From Phycisphaeraceae bacterium D3-23 (lineage in GTDB: Bacteria; Planctomycetota; Phycisphaerae; Phycisphaerales; Phycisphaeraceae), in assembly GCA_039555135.1 (NCBI GenBank), contig CP114179.1:248001-312000 (forward strand): a stretch of 64,000 nt of DNA. Direction: 5' to 3'. Positions 51,881-62,100 of the stretch are shown in pieces. Position 1 is the first letter of the stretch. Each line of letters starts with the position of its first letter. A program made the translations under genes and the position numbers. The notes below the pieces were generated by a model. It was not told the origin of the DNA. It saw nothing but the letters and a program-made list of their open reading frames with translations, and did not search any database.

Positions 51881-53002
51881 ATGCGGAAGATGTGGCTGAA
51901 ACGAGTTCCTTCATCGGATGAGCAAGGTACCGCTCGGGCCGAGGTCGATGCGCTGCTGGCGCACGCGGTGGAGCGTGGCGCGTCGGACCTGCACTTGGAG
52001 CCGATGGCTCAGGGATACGAACTGCGTCACCGGATCGATGGGGTCTTGTCCACGATCCGAGCGCTCTCCACCGAGGAAGGCGGGTCGCTGGTGAACCGCT
52101 TGATGGTGGCGGCTCAGCTCTTGACCTACCGACGCGGCGTCCCGCAGGAAGGACGGCTGACGGTCGAGCTCGACGGCATGGAGGCGGCCCGCGACAAGCT
52201 GGACCTTCGGCTCTCCGTGATGCCCACCACGTGCGGGCTGCGCGCGGTGCTGCGACTCCCGGCCGAGCTGATCCAGCCGCGTTCGATCGAAGCGCTCGGC
52301 CTGCCGGACGCGGTGTTGGCGGGGCTTGAGCGATTCATCGGCTGCGAGAGTGGGATGCTGATCCTCTGTGGCCCGGCCGGCTCGGGGAAGACGACGACGA
52401 CCTATGCCCTGCTCGAAGCGATCGCGCAGCGCTGTCCGGGGCAGAGCATCCTGTCGCTGGAAGACCCGGTCGAGCGGGAGCTGGCCGGGGTGACACAGGT
52501 GGAGGTGCAGCCGTTTGGCGAGCTGACGTTCGAGAAGGTGCTGCGGAGCATGCTGCGGCAGGACCCGCAGGTTTTGGCGATCGGCGAAGTGCGCGACGCG
52601 GAGACGGCGAAGATCGCGGTCGGCGCGGCGCTGACCGGGCACCGTCTGGCGACGACGCTGCACGCGTCGGCGCCGCAGCGTGCGCTGGTCCGGCTGGTCG
52701 AGATGGGCGTTGAGCCGTACCAGGTGGCCAGCGCGGTGGCGGGCGTGGTCTCGCTACGGTTGCTTCGTCGGTTGTCGCAGACGGGGGACGGCTACGCGGG
52801 CCGGGTGCCGGTGGCGGAGTATCTGGCGGTGGATGGCGCGGTGCGTGAAGCGCTGCTGGGCCGGGCGGATGCCGACACCCTGCGCGCCGCGGCGTCGTCC
52901 CAGCCGGGGTGGTCGACGATGCGAGACCACGCGGCCCGGCTGGTCGCCGAGGGCGTGACGGACCTCACCGAGGTCGAGCGCGTGCTGGGGCGCGGTGCGT
53001 GA
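51881..53002 (+). CDS. GspE/PilB-type secretion ATPase (short form)
   Basis: A 373-residue type II secretion/type IV pilus assembly ATPase. Walker A GPAGSGKTTTTYALLEA, Asp box ILSLEDPVE, Walker B-like VLAIGEVRDAETAK and His box GHRLATTLHAS are intact. The N2 domain is present (ASDLHLEPMAQGYELRHRID), but the N1 domain and the C-terminal CxxC zinc segment of standard GspE are missing. It drives assembly of the pseudopilus with the GspF- and pilin-like genes downstream. Either ATG 51881 or 51890 may start it. Confidence 0.88.
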   Translation: MRKMWLKRVPSSDEQGTARAEVDALLAHAVERGASDLHLEPMAQGYELRHRIDGVLSTIRALSTEEGGSLVNRLMVAAQLLTYRRGVPQEGRLTVELDGMEAARDKLDLRLSVMPTTCGLRAVLRLPAELIQPRSIEALGLPDAVLAGLERFIGCESGMLILCGPAGSGKTTTTYALLEAIAQRCPGQSILSLEDPVERELAGVTQVEVQPFGELTFEKVLRSMLRQDPQVLAIGEVRDAETAKIAVGAALTGHRLATTLHASAPQRALVRLVEMGVEPYQVASAVAGVVSLRLLRRLSQTGDGYAGRVPVAEYLAVDGAVREALLGRADADTLRAAASSQPGWSTMRDHAARLVAEGVTDLTEVERVLGRGA

Positions 53003-53129
53003 ATCAATGCGGAGTGGCCTGCGTCGTATAGATTAGGGGGAGGTCGCGCTACCTCATATGCCTTGATGCCGACGTACTCCGAGCGATTTCAAGGTGTGGC
53101 TTCGACAGACGTCCCGCTTCCCTCACACG

Positions 53130-54308
53130 ATGCCTGCACTGACTCCTACGCCCGACGCCGACCTGCTCGCCCGTTTCCGGGAGGGCGAGCCCGACGCGTT
53201 CAATCAGATCGTGGTGCGGTATGGGGGGCTGGTTTTTTCCTGCTGTCTGCGGGTGACTGGCGATGCGCACCGGGCCGAGGACTTGGCACAGGAAACCTTC
53301 TTCCGCCTGAGCCAGCGGCCCGATCAGGTCAGCCGTTCGCTGCCTGCCTGGCTGCACACGGTTGCGACCCGGGTCTCGATCGACGCCTTGCGCCGGGCCA
53401 AGACGCGGAAGCGGCACGAGCGCTCCGCCGGGCACGAAGCGGGTCGGCACGCCTTCTCCGAGTCGGCACCGCCGGGTGTCATGGGGCGGCCCGACGAGGC
53501 CTCGTGGTCGGAGATCGCACCGAAGCTGGACGCCGCATTAGGGGAGTTGCCCGAGCCATCACGCGACATCCTCGTGCGGCACTTCCTGATGGGCGTGCCC
53601 CAGCGGACGCTGGCAGGCGAGTTGGGTGTGTCGCAGGCGACCGTCTCGCGCCGGGTGAACCTTGCGCTCGAGCAGCTTCGCAAGCGGCTGGGGCAGCGCG
53701 GCGTTTCGATGGGTGCGCCGGCGGTGTTGGCGATGCAGCTCGGCCTCGCGCCTGCCCACGCAGCGCCGGCCCAACTCGTGCAGTCGGCCGGGGGCATGTC
53801 GCTTATGCAGACCCTCGCGCCCGTGGCAGGCCCGGCCGCTGCGCCGCTCGCTTTCAAAATCGCGCTGTGCGCCGTCCCCGTGGCGCTGGTCGGCGCGGCG
53901 GCTTTCATGCTCGTCCAGTGGGCGGCGATCAAGCCCCAGGGGCCCGCCGCCCCGACACGCGCACAGGTCCAACAGCGACAGATCGACTTGATGGAGTACG
54001 ACGCCGGCCACGCTTCTCACGAAGACCCCGAGCCACACCCCAATACGCAATCTCTCGCCCGCTTCGATACCCTGATCCTGCCCGCGACCGACGAACACGG
54101 CGCATTCCTGACCACAACACTGGTCGCGATCCAGCGCCCTGCCGGCAACTCAGAGGCAGAACTCCAGGCGGTTTTTGCCGATGGCCATGTTGAAACCCTC
54201 ACGCAGCGCGAAGCCGCGCGGCTTATCGAGCAGCAGACCGGCCGCACCCTCGCCGAGCTGCTCGCAGAACCGCACGTCGCCCCCGCCGCAACCCGTCCTT
54301 CACCCTGA
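53130..54308 (+). CDS. ECF-type sigma factor with membrane-anchored C-terminal extension
   Basis: A 392-residue protein. Residues ~1-190 are a sigma-70 family ECF factor: region 2 (DAFNQIVVRYGGLVFSCCLR, AEDLAQETFFRL) and region 4 (EPSRDILVRHFLMGVPQRTL, LGVSQATVSRRVNLALEQLR). A membrane helix follows (FKIALCAVPVALVGAAAFML), then an extracytoplasmic domain ending in LQAVFADGHVETLTQREAA, a segment like the 'FADGHV' strand of planctomycete DUF1559/pseudopilin-type proteins. It sits inside the secretion operon between the ATPase and GspF genes, so its activity may respond to the apparatus. No anti-sigma gene is adjacent. Confidence 0.85.
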   Translation: MPALTPTPDADLLARFREGEPDAFNQIVVRYGGLVFSCCLRVTGDAHRAEDLAQETFFRLSQRPDQVSRSLPAWLHTVATRVSIDALRRAKTRKRHERSAGHEAGRHAFSESAPPGVMGRPDEASWSEIAPKLDAALGELPEPSRDILVRHFLMGVPQRTLAGELGVSQATVSRRVNLALEQLRKRLGQRGVSMGAPAVLAMQLGLAPAHAAPAQLVQSAGGMSLMQTLAPVAGPAAAPLAFKIALCAVPVALVGAAAFMLVQWAAIKPQGPAAPTRAQVQQRQIDLMEYDAGHASHEDPEPHPNTQSLARFDTLILPATDEHGAFLTTTLVAIQRPAGNSEAELQAVFADGHVETLTQREAARLIEQQTGRTLAELLAEPHVAPAATRPSP

Positions 54309-54347
54309 ACTTGGTGTTTCGCGCGTCCTCTCTCCCCGGGAAACCAC

Positions 54348-55685
54348 ATGGGCCTTGATCAAGAAGACAACGCGTTCTCAGAGCAACCGGCCTCACCCGG
54401 CCCTCCCCGACATGAGGCCGATGCCCCAAAGCATCCTCCGATCCCGGAGGCGGACGAAGCGGTGCCGCACGCCACGAGCTACCGCTTCACGGCACAGACG
54501 GTCGGCGAGGAGGTCGGTACAGCCCATCGGTTATCCGCCAGGCCGGTGAGCGGCGCGATCGATGCGGACAATGCGGACGCGGCGCAGTCGTCGCTCGCGG
54601 CGATGGGGTTGCGGGTCGTGTCGCTGGAGCCGTCGGCCGGGGGTGGGCGATCGTGCGCGGTGCGTGGTTCGGACTTCGTCGCGTTTAACCAGCAGCTCGC
54701 ACACCTGACCGAGGCGGGCCTCCCGATGGAGCAGGGGCTGTCGCTGATTGCGCAAGACCTGAAGCGGGGTCGGCTCAAGAACACGATCGAGCAGGTGGCG
54801 GACGAGCTGCGTTCGGGCAAGGACCTCGCCGCGGCGTTCGCCGCGCACAAGGGGGCGTTCCCGCCGCTGTACGGCGCAATCCTTGAGGCGGGGGTGAAGA
54901 CGGGCAATCTCCCGTCGGTCCTCATGGGGCTTGGCCAACACCTTGAGCTGCTGCAGCGCCTGCGATCGGCGGTGTGGCGGGCGGCGGCCTACCCACTCGT
55001 GGTGCTGGTCGGGGTCTTGACGATGCTGGGGATCCTGGGCGCGGTGCTCGTCCCGCAGTTCAAAGAGATCTTCGACGATTTTGATACCACCCTGCCGCTG
55101 ATCACGGAGGTGATCTTTGCATTGGCGGACGCGATGCCGTATCTGGTCGGCGGCCTGCTGGTGCTGGCGGTGCTGCTGGCGGTGGGTGCCTCGGCGCTAC
55201 GCACGGCGGGGAAGGGGCAGGCGCTGCTGGACGCGATCCTCTGGTTGCCGCTCATCGGGCCGGCCATCCGAAAGAACCTGCTCAGCCGGTGGTGCGATGC
55301 GCTACGCCTGGCGCTGCATGCGGGGCTGGACCTGCCCGCGTCGCTCAGGCTTGCGGCGGGGACCGTCGGGTCGCGCCCGCTGACCCGCGACACCGACACC
55401 CTAATCGCCACCCTCGAAGCCGGCCAGCCGATCCACCTGGCGGATAACATCGGCTTCATACCGCCCGCCGTGCCGGCCGCGATCGAGCTCGCCGCGCACG
55501 CCGACGACCTGCCCGGCATGCTCCACAATCTCGCGGCGATGTACCATCAACAGGCCGAGGCCCGGGTCGCCGCGCTCCAGATGGTGCTGGGCCCGTTGAT
55601 GCTCATCCTGGTCGCGGCGATCATCGGCATCACCATCTGGGCCTTGTTTATGCCCCTGGTCAAGCTCATGCAGGCGGTGATGTGA
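54348..55685 (+). CDS. type II secretion inner membrane protein GspF-like
   Basis: A 445-residue platform protein. It has two T2SSF domains, each with a helix bundle before a membrane helix; typical segments: FVAFNQQLAHLTEAGLPMEQ, LEAGVKTGNLPSVLMGLGQH, VVLVGVLTMLGILGAVLVPQ, FKEIFDDFDTTLPLITEVIF, and NLLSRWCDALRLALHAGLDL. The N-terminal ~90 residues are Pro/Glu-rich and probably disordered. It likely binds the ATPase. The stop overlaps the next gene (TGATG). Confidence 0.88.
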   Translation: MGLDQEDNAFSEQPASPGPPRHEADAPKHPPIPEADEAVPHATSYRFTAQTVGEEVGTAHRLSARPVSGAIDADNADAAQSSLAAMGLRVVSLEPSAGGGRSCAVRGSDFVAFNQQLAHLTEAGLPMEQGLSLIAQDLKRGRLKNTIEQVADELRSGKDLAAAFAAHKGAFPPLYGAILEAGVKTGNLPSVLMGLGQHLELLQRLRSAVWRAAAYPLVVLVGVLTMLGILGAVLVPQFKEIFDDFDTTLPLITEVIFALADAMPYLVGGLLVLAVLLAVGASALRTAGKGQALLDAILWLPLIGPAIRKNLLSRWCDALRLALHAGLDLPASLRLAAGTVGSRPLTRDTDTLIATLEAGQPIHLADNIGFIPPAVPAAIELAAHADDLPGMLHNLAAMYHQQAEARVAALQMVLGPLMLILVAAIIGITIWALFMPLVKLMQAVM

Positions 55686-57076
55686 TGCACGAACAGGACC
55701 CCCATCAGGCCAAGCCAAACGGCGCGCCGCACGCGCACCCCGGCGTGACGCATGAGCCGGCCTCTGCAACACACGCGACGCCGCGACCCCAAGCGCCACA
55801 CAAGCGTTTCTCCCCGCCCGGCGTGTCGCCGATCCTCCTGCTGGTTCATTTGCTCAATGTGTCGGTGATGGGTATCCCGGCCGTGGTCTTCATCGGCTTA
55901 CTGGTCATCGGGTTCGGCATTGTGCTCGGGCCGTTCTTCTCGGTGCTGATGCTCTTCGCGCTGCTCATGGCGCTGGTGATGCTGTCGGCGGCGGTGCGCC
56001 GGATCAAGCAGGAACGCAGCGCGACGATCCTGGGCTATCTCGAAGTGGCGACGCGGCTGAATCTGCCCCTGCCCGAGTTTCTTGATGCGCTCTGGCGCGG
56101 CGAGGGCACGGCCGTCGGAAAGCGCGCCGCAGGGATGAGCCACACCCTGCGCATGGGGGGCGGGCTGGGCGAAGGGCTATTCCTCCACGTCCCCGAGTTG
56201 CCGGCTCACCGCGCCGCCGCCGTCTGGCGCGGAGAGCAGGCGGGCCGAATGCGAGAGGCCGTCGCCTACGTCGTCGATGCCACCCGCCGTGACCACCGCG
56301 AGACACGATCAGCCAATACCGACGCCGCCCTGCAGTATGCCCTGACGGTGATGATCATCATGCTCGGGCTGATGGGGCTGATGAGCGCACTGATCATCCC
56401 GAAGTACATCGAGATCTTCAACGACTTCGAGACCGAGCTGCCCTGGCTCACGCGCGCACTCTTTGAGCAGTCGAGTGTCTTCGCGCCGCTACTGGTCCTG
56501 ATCGCCTCGGGAGCGCTGCTGGTCATTGTTGGGTGGGCGGTCTTCGGTATCTTTCTGAGCCCGGAAAAAGTATCGGGCGCGCTTCGACGGATCTTCGAGC
56601 CGGTGTGGTGGCGCGTCCCGGTGCTGTCGGCTTCGGGGCGGTACCGGGCCTTGGCGGATGCCTGCTTCCTGATCGAGCAGGCCATGCGCGCGGGCCTGCC
56701 GCTGCCCGACGCGATCGAGCTCGCCGCGCACCCCGCAGGGAGTGTCGTGCTCGACGCCCGGCTGCGCCGCTTCGCCCGCGGCCTCCGCGATGGCGAACCG
56801 CTCCCCGACGCCGCACGCGCCGCGAAGCTCCCCGCCCTGGTCACCGGCATGCTCGGCACGGCCAACGCCGCGCAGCAGCCGGCCGAGACCTTCGCCTACC
56901 TCCGCCGCTACTACACCCACCGCGTCAGCCCCGCCGAGATGTTGATCCGGGCTGCGGCCCTGCCCGTCATGACCCTGCTCGCCGCCACCGGCGTCGCGCT
57001 CTTCGTCTTCGCCTTGATGCTACCGCTGGTCGCGCTCATGGAAACCGCGATCGAAAACACGGGATACGCAGGATGA
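55685..57076 (+). CDS. second GspF-like secretion membrane protein
   Basis: A 463-residue GspF-type protein with a His/Pro-rich N-terminus, then membrane helices (MGIPAVVFIGLLVIGFGIVL; FSVLMLFALLMALVMLSAAV), a T2SSF domain (YALTVMIIMLGLMGLMSALI, PKYIEIFNDFETELPWLTRA) and a further one (RYRALADACFLIEQAMRAGL). Two tandem GspF paralogues in one operon are unusual and could form a heteromeric platform. Start ATG overlaps the previous stop by one base; the stop overlaps the next start (ATGA). Confidence 0.85.
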   Translation: MHEQDPHQAKPNGAPHAHPGVTHEPASATHATPRPQAPHKRFSPPGVSPILLLVHLLNVSVMGIPAVVFIGLLVIGFGIVLGPFFSVLMLFALLMALVMLSAAVRRIKQERSATILGYLEVATRLNLPLPEFLDALWRGEGTAVGKRAAGMSHTLRMGGGLGEGLFLHVPELPAHRAAAVWRGEQAGRMREAVAYVVDATRRDHRETRSANTDAALQYALTVMIIMLGLMGLMSALIIPKYIEIFNDFETELPWLTRALFEQSSVFAPLLVLIASGALLVIVGWAVFGIFLSPEKVSGALRRIFEPVWWRVPVLSASGRYRALADACFLIEQAMRAGLPLPDAIELAAHPAGSVVLDARLRRFARGLRDGEPLPDAARAAKLPALVTGMLGTANAAQQPAETFAYLRRYYTHRVSPAEMLIRAAALPVMTLLAATGVALFVFALMLPLVALMETAIENTGYAG

Positions 57077-57477
57077 AAACTATACGACCACCCCACCCAC
57101 GCGACGCACGACACCGCCGACGATGCCGCGGCATCTTTATCACCGACGCCGTGGTCGGGCTGTCGATCCTCGCAGCCCTGATTACGATCGCCGCCATCAC
57201 GCTGGGCCACGACCAGCGTGCCACGCGTGCCGCCACGGAGCACCGCCAGCTGACCGCGACAGCCGAAGAAGCCCTGCTCGCCCTACGGCTCGGCCAGACG
57301 CCCGAGACACCCGAGCTGCCCGTGGAGCTCATACTCGAGCAGGTGACCATGGACGATGCGCCGCCCGGCAAGGCATGGGTCCGCGCGACCGCGTCCCGGG
57401 GCGGGCAGTCCGTCTCGCTCCTCACGCTCGCGCCGGTCGACGCCCTGCCGGCCCCCCAGCCCGGAGGTGATGAATGA
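57073..57477 (+). CDS. pseudopilin-like protein (minor)
   Basis: A 134-residue protein with a pilin-like N-terminus after a basic leader: RRCRGIFITDAVVGLSILAA, where G|I would be the prepilin cleavage point. Position 5 of the mature protein is Asp, not the usual Glu. One hydrophobic helix follows (VVGLSILAALITIAAITLGH), then a soluble domain. Translational coupling (ATGA) with the GspF gene. It resembles a minor pseudopilin (GspI/H type) in place and size. Confidence 0.7.
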   Translation: MKTIRPPHPRDARHRRRCRGIFITDAVVGLSILAALITIAAITLGHDQRATRAATEHRQLTATAEEALLALRLGQTPETPELPVELILEQVTMDDAPPGKAWVRATASRGGQSVSLLTLAPVDALPAPQPGGDE

Positions 57478-58043
57478 GACGCCCCCCGGAACCATCCACA
57501 ACTCACCGTTCGACCGGCCTCCACAACAAGCCGGGCAAGGAAGTGTCGCCGCCCCGTGGCCCGCAGAACGGCGCCGCAGCCAGGCGATGCCGGGCGTTTT
57601 CGCTGATACACATGCTGATGGTGTTCCCGCTGCTGGCCGTCTTTATGATCGCCGGCTCAAAGCTGTTCCTGCTCAACAACACCGCGCTCCAGCAGGCCAG
57701 CGCGAACCACCTGCGACTCAGCACAACCGACGCGGCAGTGCATCGCTTACGGCTCGACTGCCTCACCGCAGGCGATGCCGACGTGGCAGACGACGGCAAG
57801 CTCACCCTTGCGATCCCCGGGGTAGGGGATGTCACCTGGCAAACAGACAACGCAGACGATCTGATGCGCATCGTCGAAAACCCCGCCCAAGCGATCGTAT
57901 TGAAACGGGAGTACGCCGAACTGGGCGACGCACGTTTTGAGCGCGTGTCGGGCGGGGTCGTGTTCATGCTCGATGGCGAGCGATACCCCTGCCCGCTGGG
58001 CGGCGCGACAGCGCAGGCCTTATCGAACGGAGAACAGCCGTGA
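57474..58043 (+). CDS. pseudopilin-like protein (GspJ-like position)
   Basis: A 189-residue protein with a long basic leader, then a pilin-type helix RAFSLIHMLMVFPLLAVFMI; A|F would be the cleavage site and the fifth mature residue is His instead of Glu. The soluble domain has strands such as VHRLRLDCLTAGDADVADDG and GGVVFMLDGERYPCP. Overlaps both neighbours by four bases. Assigned by position and helix only. Confidence 0.65.
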   Translation: MRRPPEPSTTHRSTGLHNKPGKEVSPPRGPQNGAAARRCRAFSLIHMLMVFPLLAVFMIAGSKLFLLNNTALQQASANHLRLSTTDAAVHRLRLDCLTAGDADVADDGKLTLAIPGVGDVTWQTDNADDLMRIVENPAQAIVLKREYAELGDARFERVSGGVVFMLDGERYPCPLGGATAQALSNGEQP

Positions 58044-58471
58044 TACGAAGACCAAACACACACAGCGCACGGCGGCGGCTCCGCCGACGATCGGGATTCG
58101 CGAGCTTCGTCGCCGTCGCTTTGATGGGGACCACCGCGATCGCGCTCACCGCCATCGCCGGCGTCACCGTCCGCCAGATGCAGCGCTCCAATCACGCCGC
58201 GGTCGACGCCCAACTCCGGTTGATGCTCATGGATGGCCGAGCGTACCTCACCGACCCACCCACAGAGACCGACGGCGTCCGTGAGCAATACATCGTGTTA
58301 CCCGACCCAGACGAGGCCATCGGTTCGATCCTGATCGAGGAGTCTGTCGCCCCCAGCGTTCCCGCCACCGCCACGATCACAGCCACACTGCGTCAACGCA
58401 CTGCCACCGCCACACTCACCTACAACCGGGACGCTCAACGCTGGACAATCAACCATACCGCCTTGCCATAA
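58040..58471 (+). CDS. pseudopilin-like protein (third)
   Basis: A 143-residue protein; after a strongly basic leader (ARRRLRRRSG) comes a hydrophobic helix FASFVAVALMGTTAIALTAI preceded by Gly, resembling a prepilin cleavage site without Glu5. The soluble part is Thr-rich (ATATITATLRQRTATATLTY). Last gene of the operon. The 200 bp that follow hold no gene I can support. Confidence 0.6.
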   Translation: MIRRPNTHSARRRLRRRSGFASFVAVALMGTTAIALTAIAGVTVRQMQRSNHAAVDAQLRLMLMDGRAYLTDPPTETDGVREQYIVLPDPDEAIGSILIEESVAPSVPATATITATLRQRTATATLTYNRDAQRWTINHTALP

Positions 58472-58682
58472 GGCGTACTTGCAATACCCCCATACATCCT
58501 CAGCCCACTCCGGCCGATCCACAATTGGGTTGCGGATACCCCGCAGTTCCTCAACCTGGTAACTGCGGCGTCGCTCGAAGTCGTCGGGCGGATCATCGGC
58601 ATGCTCGCGCAGCAGCGTGGGCGCATGCCGTGTAGCGGTCGGCTATCGACCAAATCCTGTCTGTGGTTTCAATGAGTCGGCA

Positions 58683-59166
58683 TCAATCAGGTAGTCGGAT
58701 CAAACGGATCGAACGGATGTCCATCAGTGCGGTGTGGTTGACTTCGTCTGTCTTCACGGTCAGCTCGAATTCGGCTTCATCACTCAACTCGACTTCGCCG
58801 GCGTCAAATGGATTCAACGGGGCAGTATCAGTTTGGATGTTTGGAGATAGTGATGAACAAGTCGCTACGTCAGGTATTCTTCTTCTCACTCCTACCCTGC
58901 GCCTCAGCCCCAGCGATGGTGACCTCCATCACATACGAGACTCGAGCGGTTTCAGGTTGAACTGCCCCCTGAAAACCAGTCCAGAGCTTATGGGAAGATT
59001 CCATGTTTGTGGACGCATACAGGAAAGGCAGACCGATTACAGCTCGAACCCGACACACCCCGGAGCAGGTCGTCGCAGAGCTGCTTTGTTTGGCTACCAG
59101 TTTTCTATACATGATCTTCATCATCGCCCCCGTCTGGTTGGCCTGGCTACAGGGCGTCCGCATCAT
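58683..59166 (-). pseudogene. decayed secreted-protein fragment
   Basis: Two minus-strand frames join across a shift near 58880: upstream ...YASTNMESSHKLWTGFQGAV..., downstream RRIPDVATCSSLSPNIQTDT and EAEFELTVKTDEVNHTALMD. The second piece has regular third-position G/C use and looks coding. Base composition is lower in GC than around it. No family recognised; possibly a broken gene acquired with the neighbouring giant protein. Confidence 0.35.
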
Positions 59167-59197
59167 AGAAGATGTCGGGCGGGACGCGGCATCGACC

Positions 59198-62100
59198 TTA
59201 CTTGATTCGCTTGCCGGTCATTGCACAGGCGGGCTGTGGCGCGGGGCGTATCGACATCGCGTCGTACCGAGGCTTGGGCCTGACCGCCGTCGCGCGGGAT
59301 TCGGTGGTGACGGCCGGTGACACCAATAGCGCACTTGGCGAGAGCGGCCGAGTCAGGGCTAGGGCGTCCAGCATGATAGCGTTGGCCGAGCGCGACTGGA
59401 GGGCTGATGTTTCCGGTTGTGACCGTGCTGAGGTGGAGGCGATGCCCGGCTCAGTGCGACGCGCCGGCGCAGCGGGACCCGGGTCACGCGGCGGTCGTTG
59501 GCGAGAGGGTTCCATGGCAGATGCCGGTCTCGTGGGAGTTGCGAGGGCGTTGCCACTGCCGTTCGTGTCGTCAACGCCGTCGTCGTTATCTGTGGGTATT
59601 TCGCCGTTACTGGTGGGGGCCGCTGGCGGGGTGCCGGACCCGAAGTTGTCGATGACGATGGTGAGGTCGGAGCTGTTGACCGTGCCATCGCCGTTGAGGT
59701 CGGCGGCGGTGGCTTGGGGTGATGAACCTGCGGCGTCGCCCCAGAGGGCGAGGAGTGCGTCGAGGTCGGCGGCACCGACGAAGCCGTCGCCGGTGATGTC
59801 GCCTGGGACGCCGAGAGCTTCTTCGCTGCCGGGGGTGCCGTGGGTTGTTGTGGATGCGGCCCAGTTGTTGCCGTCGTTGTAGTCGGCTTCGGTGTCGCGG
59901 ACGACAAGTGATGGGCCGTCGCCGTCGGGGGTGGTGGGCCAGTCTTCTTCGCCACTTCCGGGGGTGCCGGTGCCGTCTTCGAAGGTGAAGGCGATGATGG
60001 CGTTGCCGAGTTTGTTGTCGTTGAGGGAGAGGGGCTCGCCGCCGTTGGAGAGGTTGCCGGTGTAGCTGCCGAGGATATTGATGCCTGTGCCGTATCGCTC
60101 CTGAAAGGCGGCGGGGTCGCTGACGAAGACGCCGCGCTGCCCTGGCGCGAGCTCGGCGAAGTCGGCGACGGTCATGGTCAGGCCGGCCCCGAACGAGACG
60201 CCCTTGAAGTCGATGGTGTCGGCGGAGATGTTGAGGACTTCGATGAACTCGAACTGGTCGCCGTCGGTATAGCCAGCGAGTTCTTCGGCGGCGCTTGGGC
60301 CCAGCGGATTGTAGTGCAGTTCGGTGATCCGGGTGTTGGTCGCGTCGGCCTGTCGCGTGCCGACGAAGAAGTCAGCCCGGGCGAGTCCGCTCCAACTCGT
60401 CCCCAGGCGCGCCCGGGCGGTGAGGGTTTGCGATTGACTGAGGGTGATCGGCGGGTCGGTGGCGGTCTGGCCGAGGAGTTCGAGGTCGAAGCTGATGTCG
60501 GAGCTGTTGCCGACGTTTTGGTGGATCTCGACGGCGATGGTGTTGAGGCCGGCGACGAGGTCGCGGGTGTCGATGATGTAGTCGTAGAAGAGGGTGGACT
60601 CGGCGTTGTCGCTGACGCTGCTGGCGGCGAAGGTGGTGTGGGTGATGGTGTTGTCGCCGAGGGAGCCGGGCATGTTGCTGCGGACGACTTCCTTGCCGTT
60701 GATGTAGACGGAGGCGCCGTCGTCGCGGAGGAGGTTGAGGACGACGGCGGTGAAGGCGGCGGGGTCGGTGACGTTGAAGGTCGATCGGAAGTAGGTGGTG
60801 ATGTGTTTGTTTTCGCTGTCAGGGCCGAAGGAGACGGTGGTGTTTTCGTCGCCGTCGCCGTAGCCGAGCTGTGCGTCGCCGGTGTCCCAGGTGGTGTCGT
60901 TGAACCCTGCGTTGCGCCATGCGGTGCCCTGATCGCTGCCGTCGTCGAGGTAGCGCCAGGATGAGCCGGCGTCGATGAGTTGGGTGGTGATGGCGGTGCC
61001 GTCGTAGAACTGGGCCCCGGGGTTGATGTTGCCGTCGGCGAGGCGGGGGTCGTCGCCGTTGGTGGTGTAGTAGATCGCGCCGGCGGGGGCGGTCATGGAG
61101 AGGCCGTAGCCGGGGTCGACCTCGCCGCCGTTCTGGCTGAACACGGGGGGGACGGTGAACTGGGCGTCCAGCGCGGCGACGCGGGCGGAGAGCCAGATCT
61201 TGACCTGGTCGATTTCATTGGGGAGGTCGGTGACGCCGTCGCGGAGGATGGCGTCGATGCCGATCTCGGCGAAGTAGTTGTCGAAGATGGCGAACATGTT
61301 CGACTCGGTCAGGACGCTCTGCCGCCACATCTGCCAGCGGTCCTGGTACTGCTGGATGAAGGCGGGGTCCTGGAACAGCCGCGCGTACCAGAGGCGGTCG
61401 GCGCGGTGGAGCAGGTCCGTCTCGGCGGAGCCCTCGAACGAGCCGAGGTCGTGGTCCCAAGGCGGGCCCATGGTGAGCTTGCCGCCGTTGTTGGGGTCGG
61501 GGTTGTAGACCCACATCGAGAGGAGCAGGCCGTCCTGGTTCTTCGAGAGGTTGTGGAGGATGTAGTAGTCGATGAAGTTTTCGACGTCGATGTATTTTGC
61601 GTAGCCCTCGACGGGGTCGTTCCACGCGGCGGCGGTGCGGCCGTAGAGGACATCTTCCATCTCCTGGAACCACGCGCCGATGGCGTTGCGCTGGGTCTGG
61701 TTGATGGCGTAGCCGTTGGGGTGTTCGTAGTTCAGGTAGGCGTTGTATTGGCGGGGGATGTCGTCGGCGATGCCTTCACTGTTGGGCGATGTTTGCAGGA
61801 CACCGTCGGGGCCAGCGGTGTGGAAGCTGGGCTGGGCTGTGTCGGACGGCAGCCCTTCGGGGATCGCGTCCTGCCGGTTGATCGACAGCAGGAAACCGCC
61901 CTCGGTGCCCTCGTCGTTGAACGCTTCGAAGTCGATGCGGCCTTCGGTGCGTTTGACCTTCTCGGTCCAGACGTAGAGCCCGACGTAGTCGTCCATCGTC
62001 ACGTCGCCGCCGTCGGTGTTGATGAATGCCTCGACGTACTGCACCTGCGGGGCCCACAGCCCCATCTGATTGGCCAACGCGAACATGAACTGGTTGTTCA

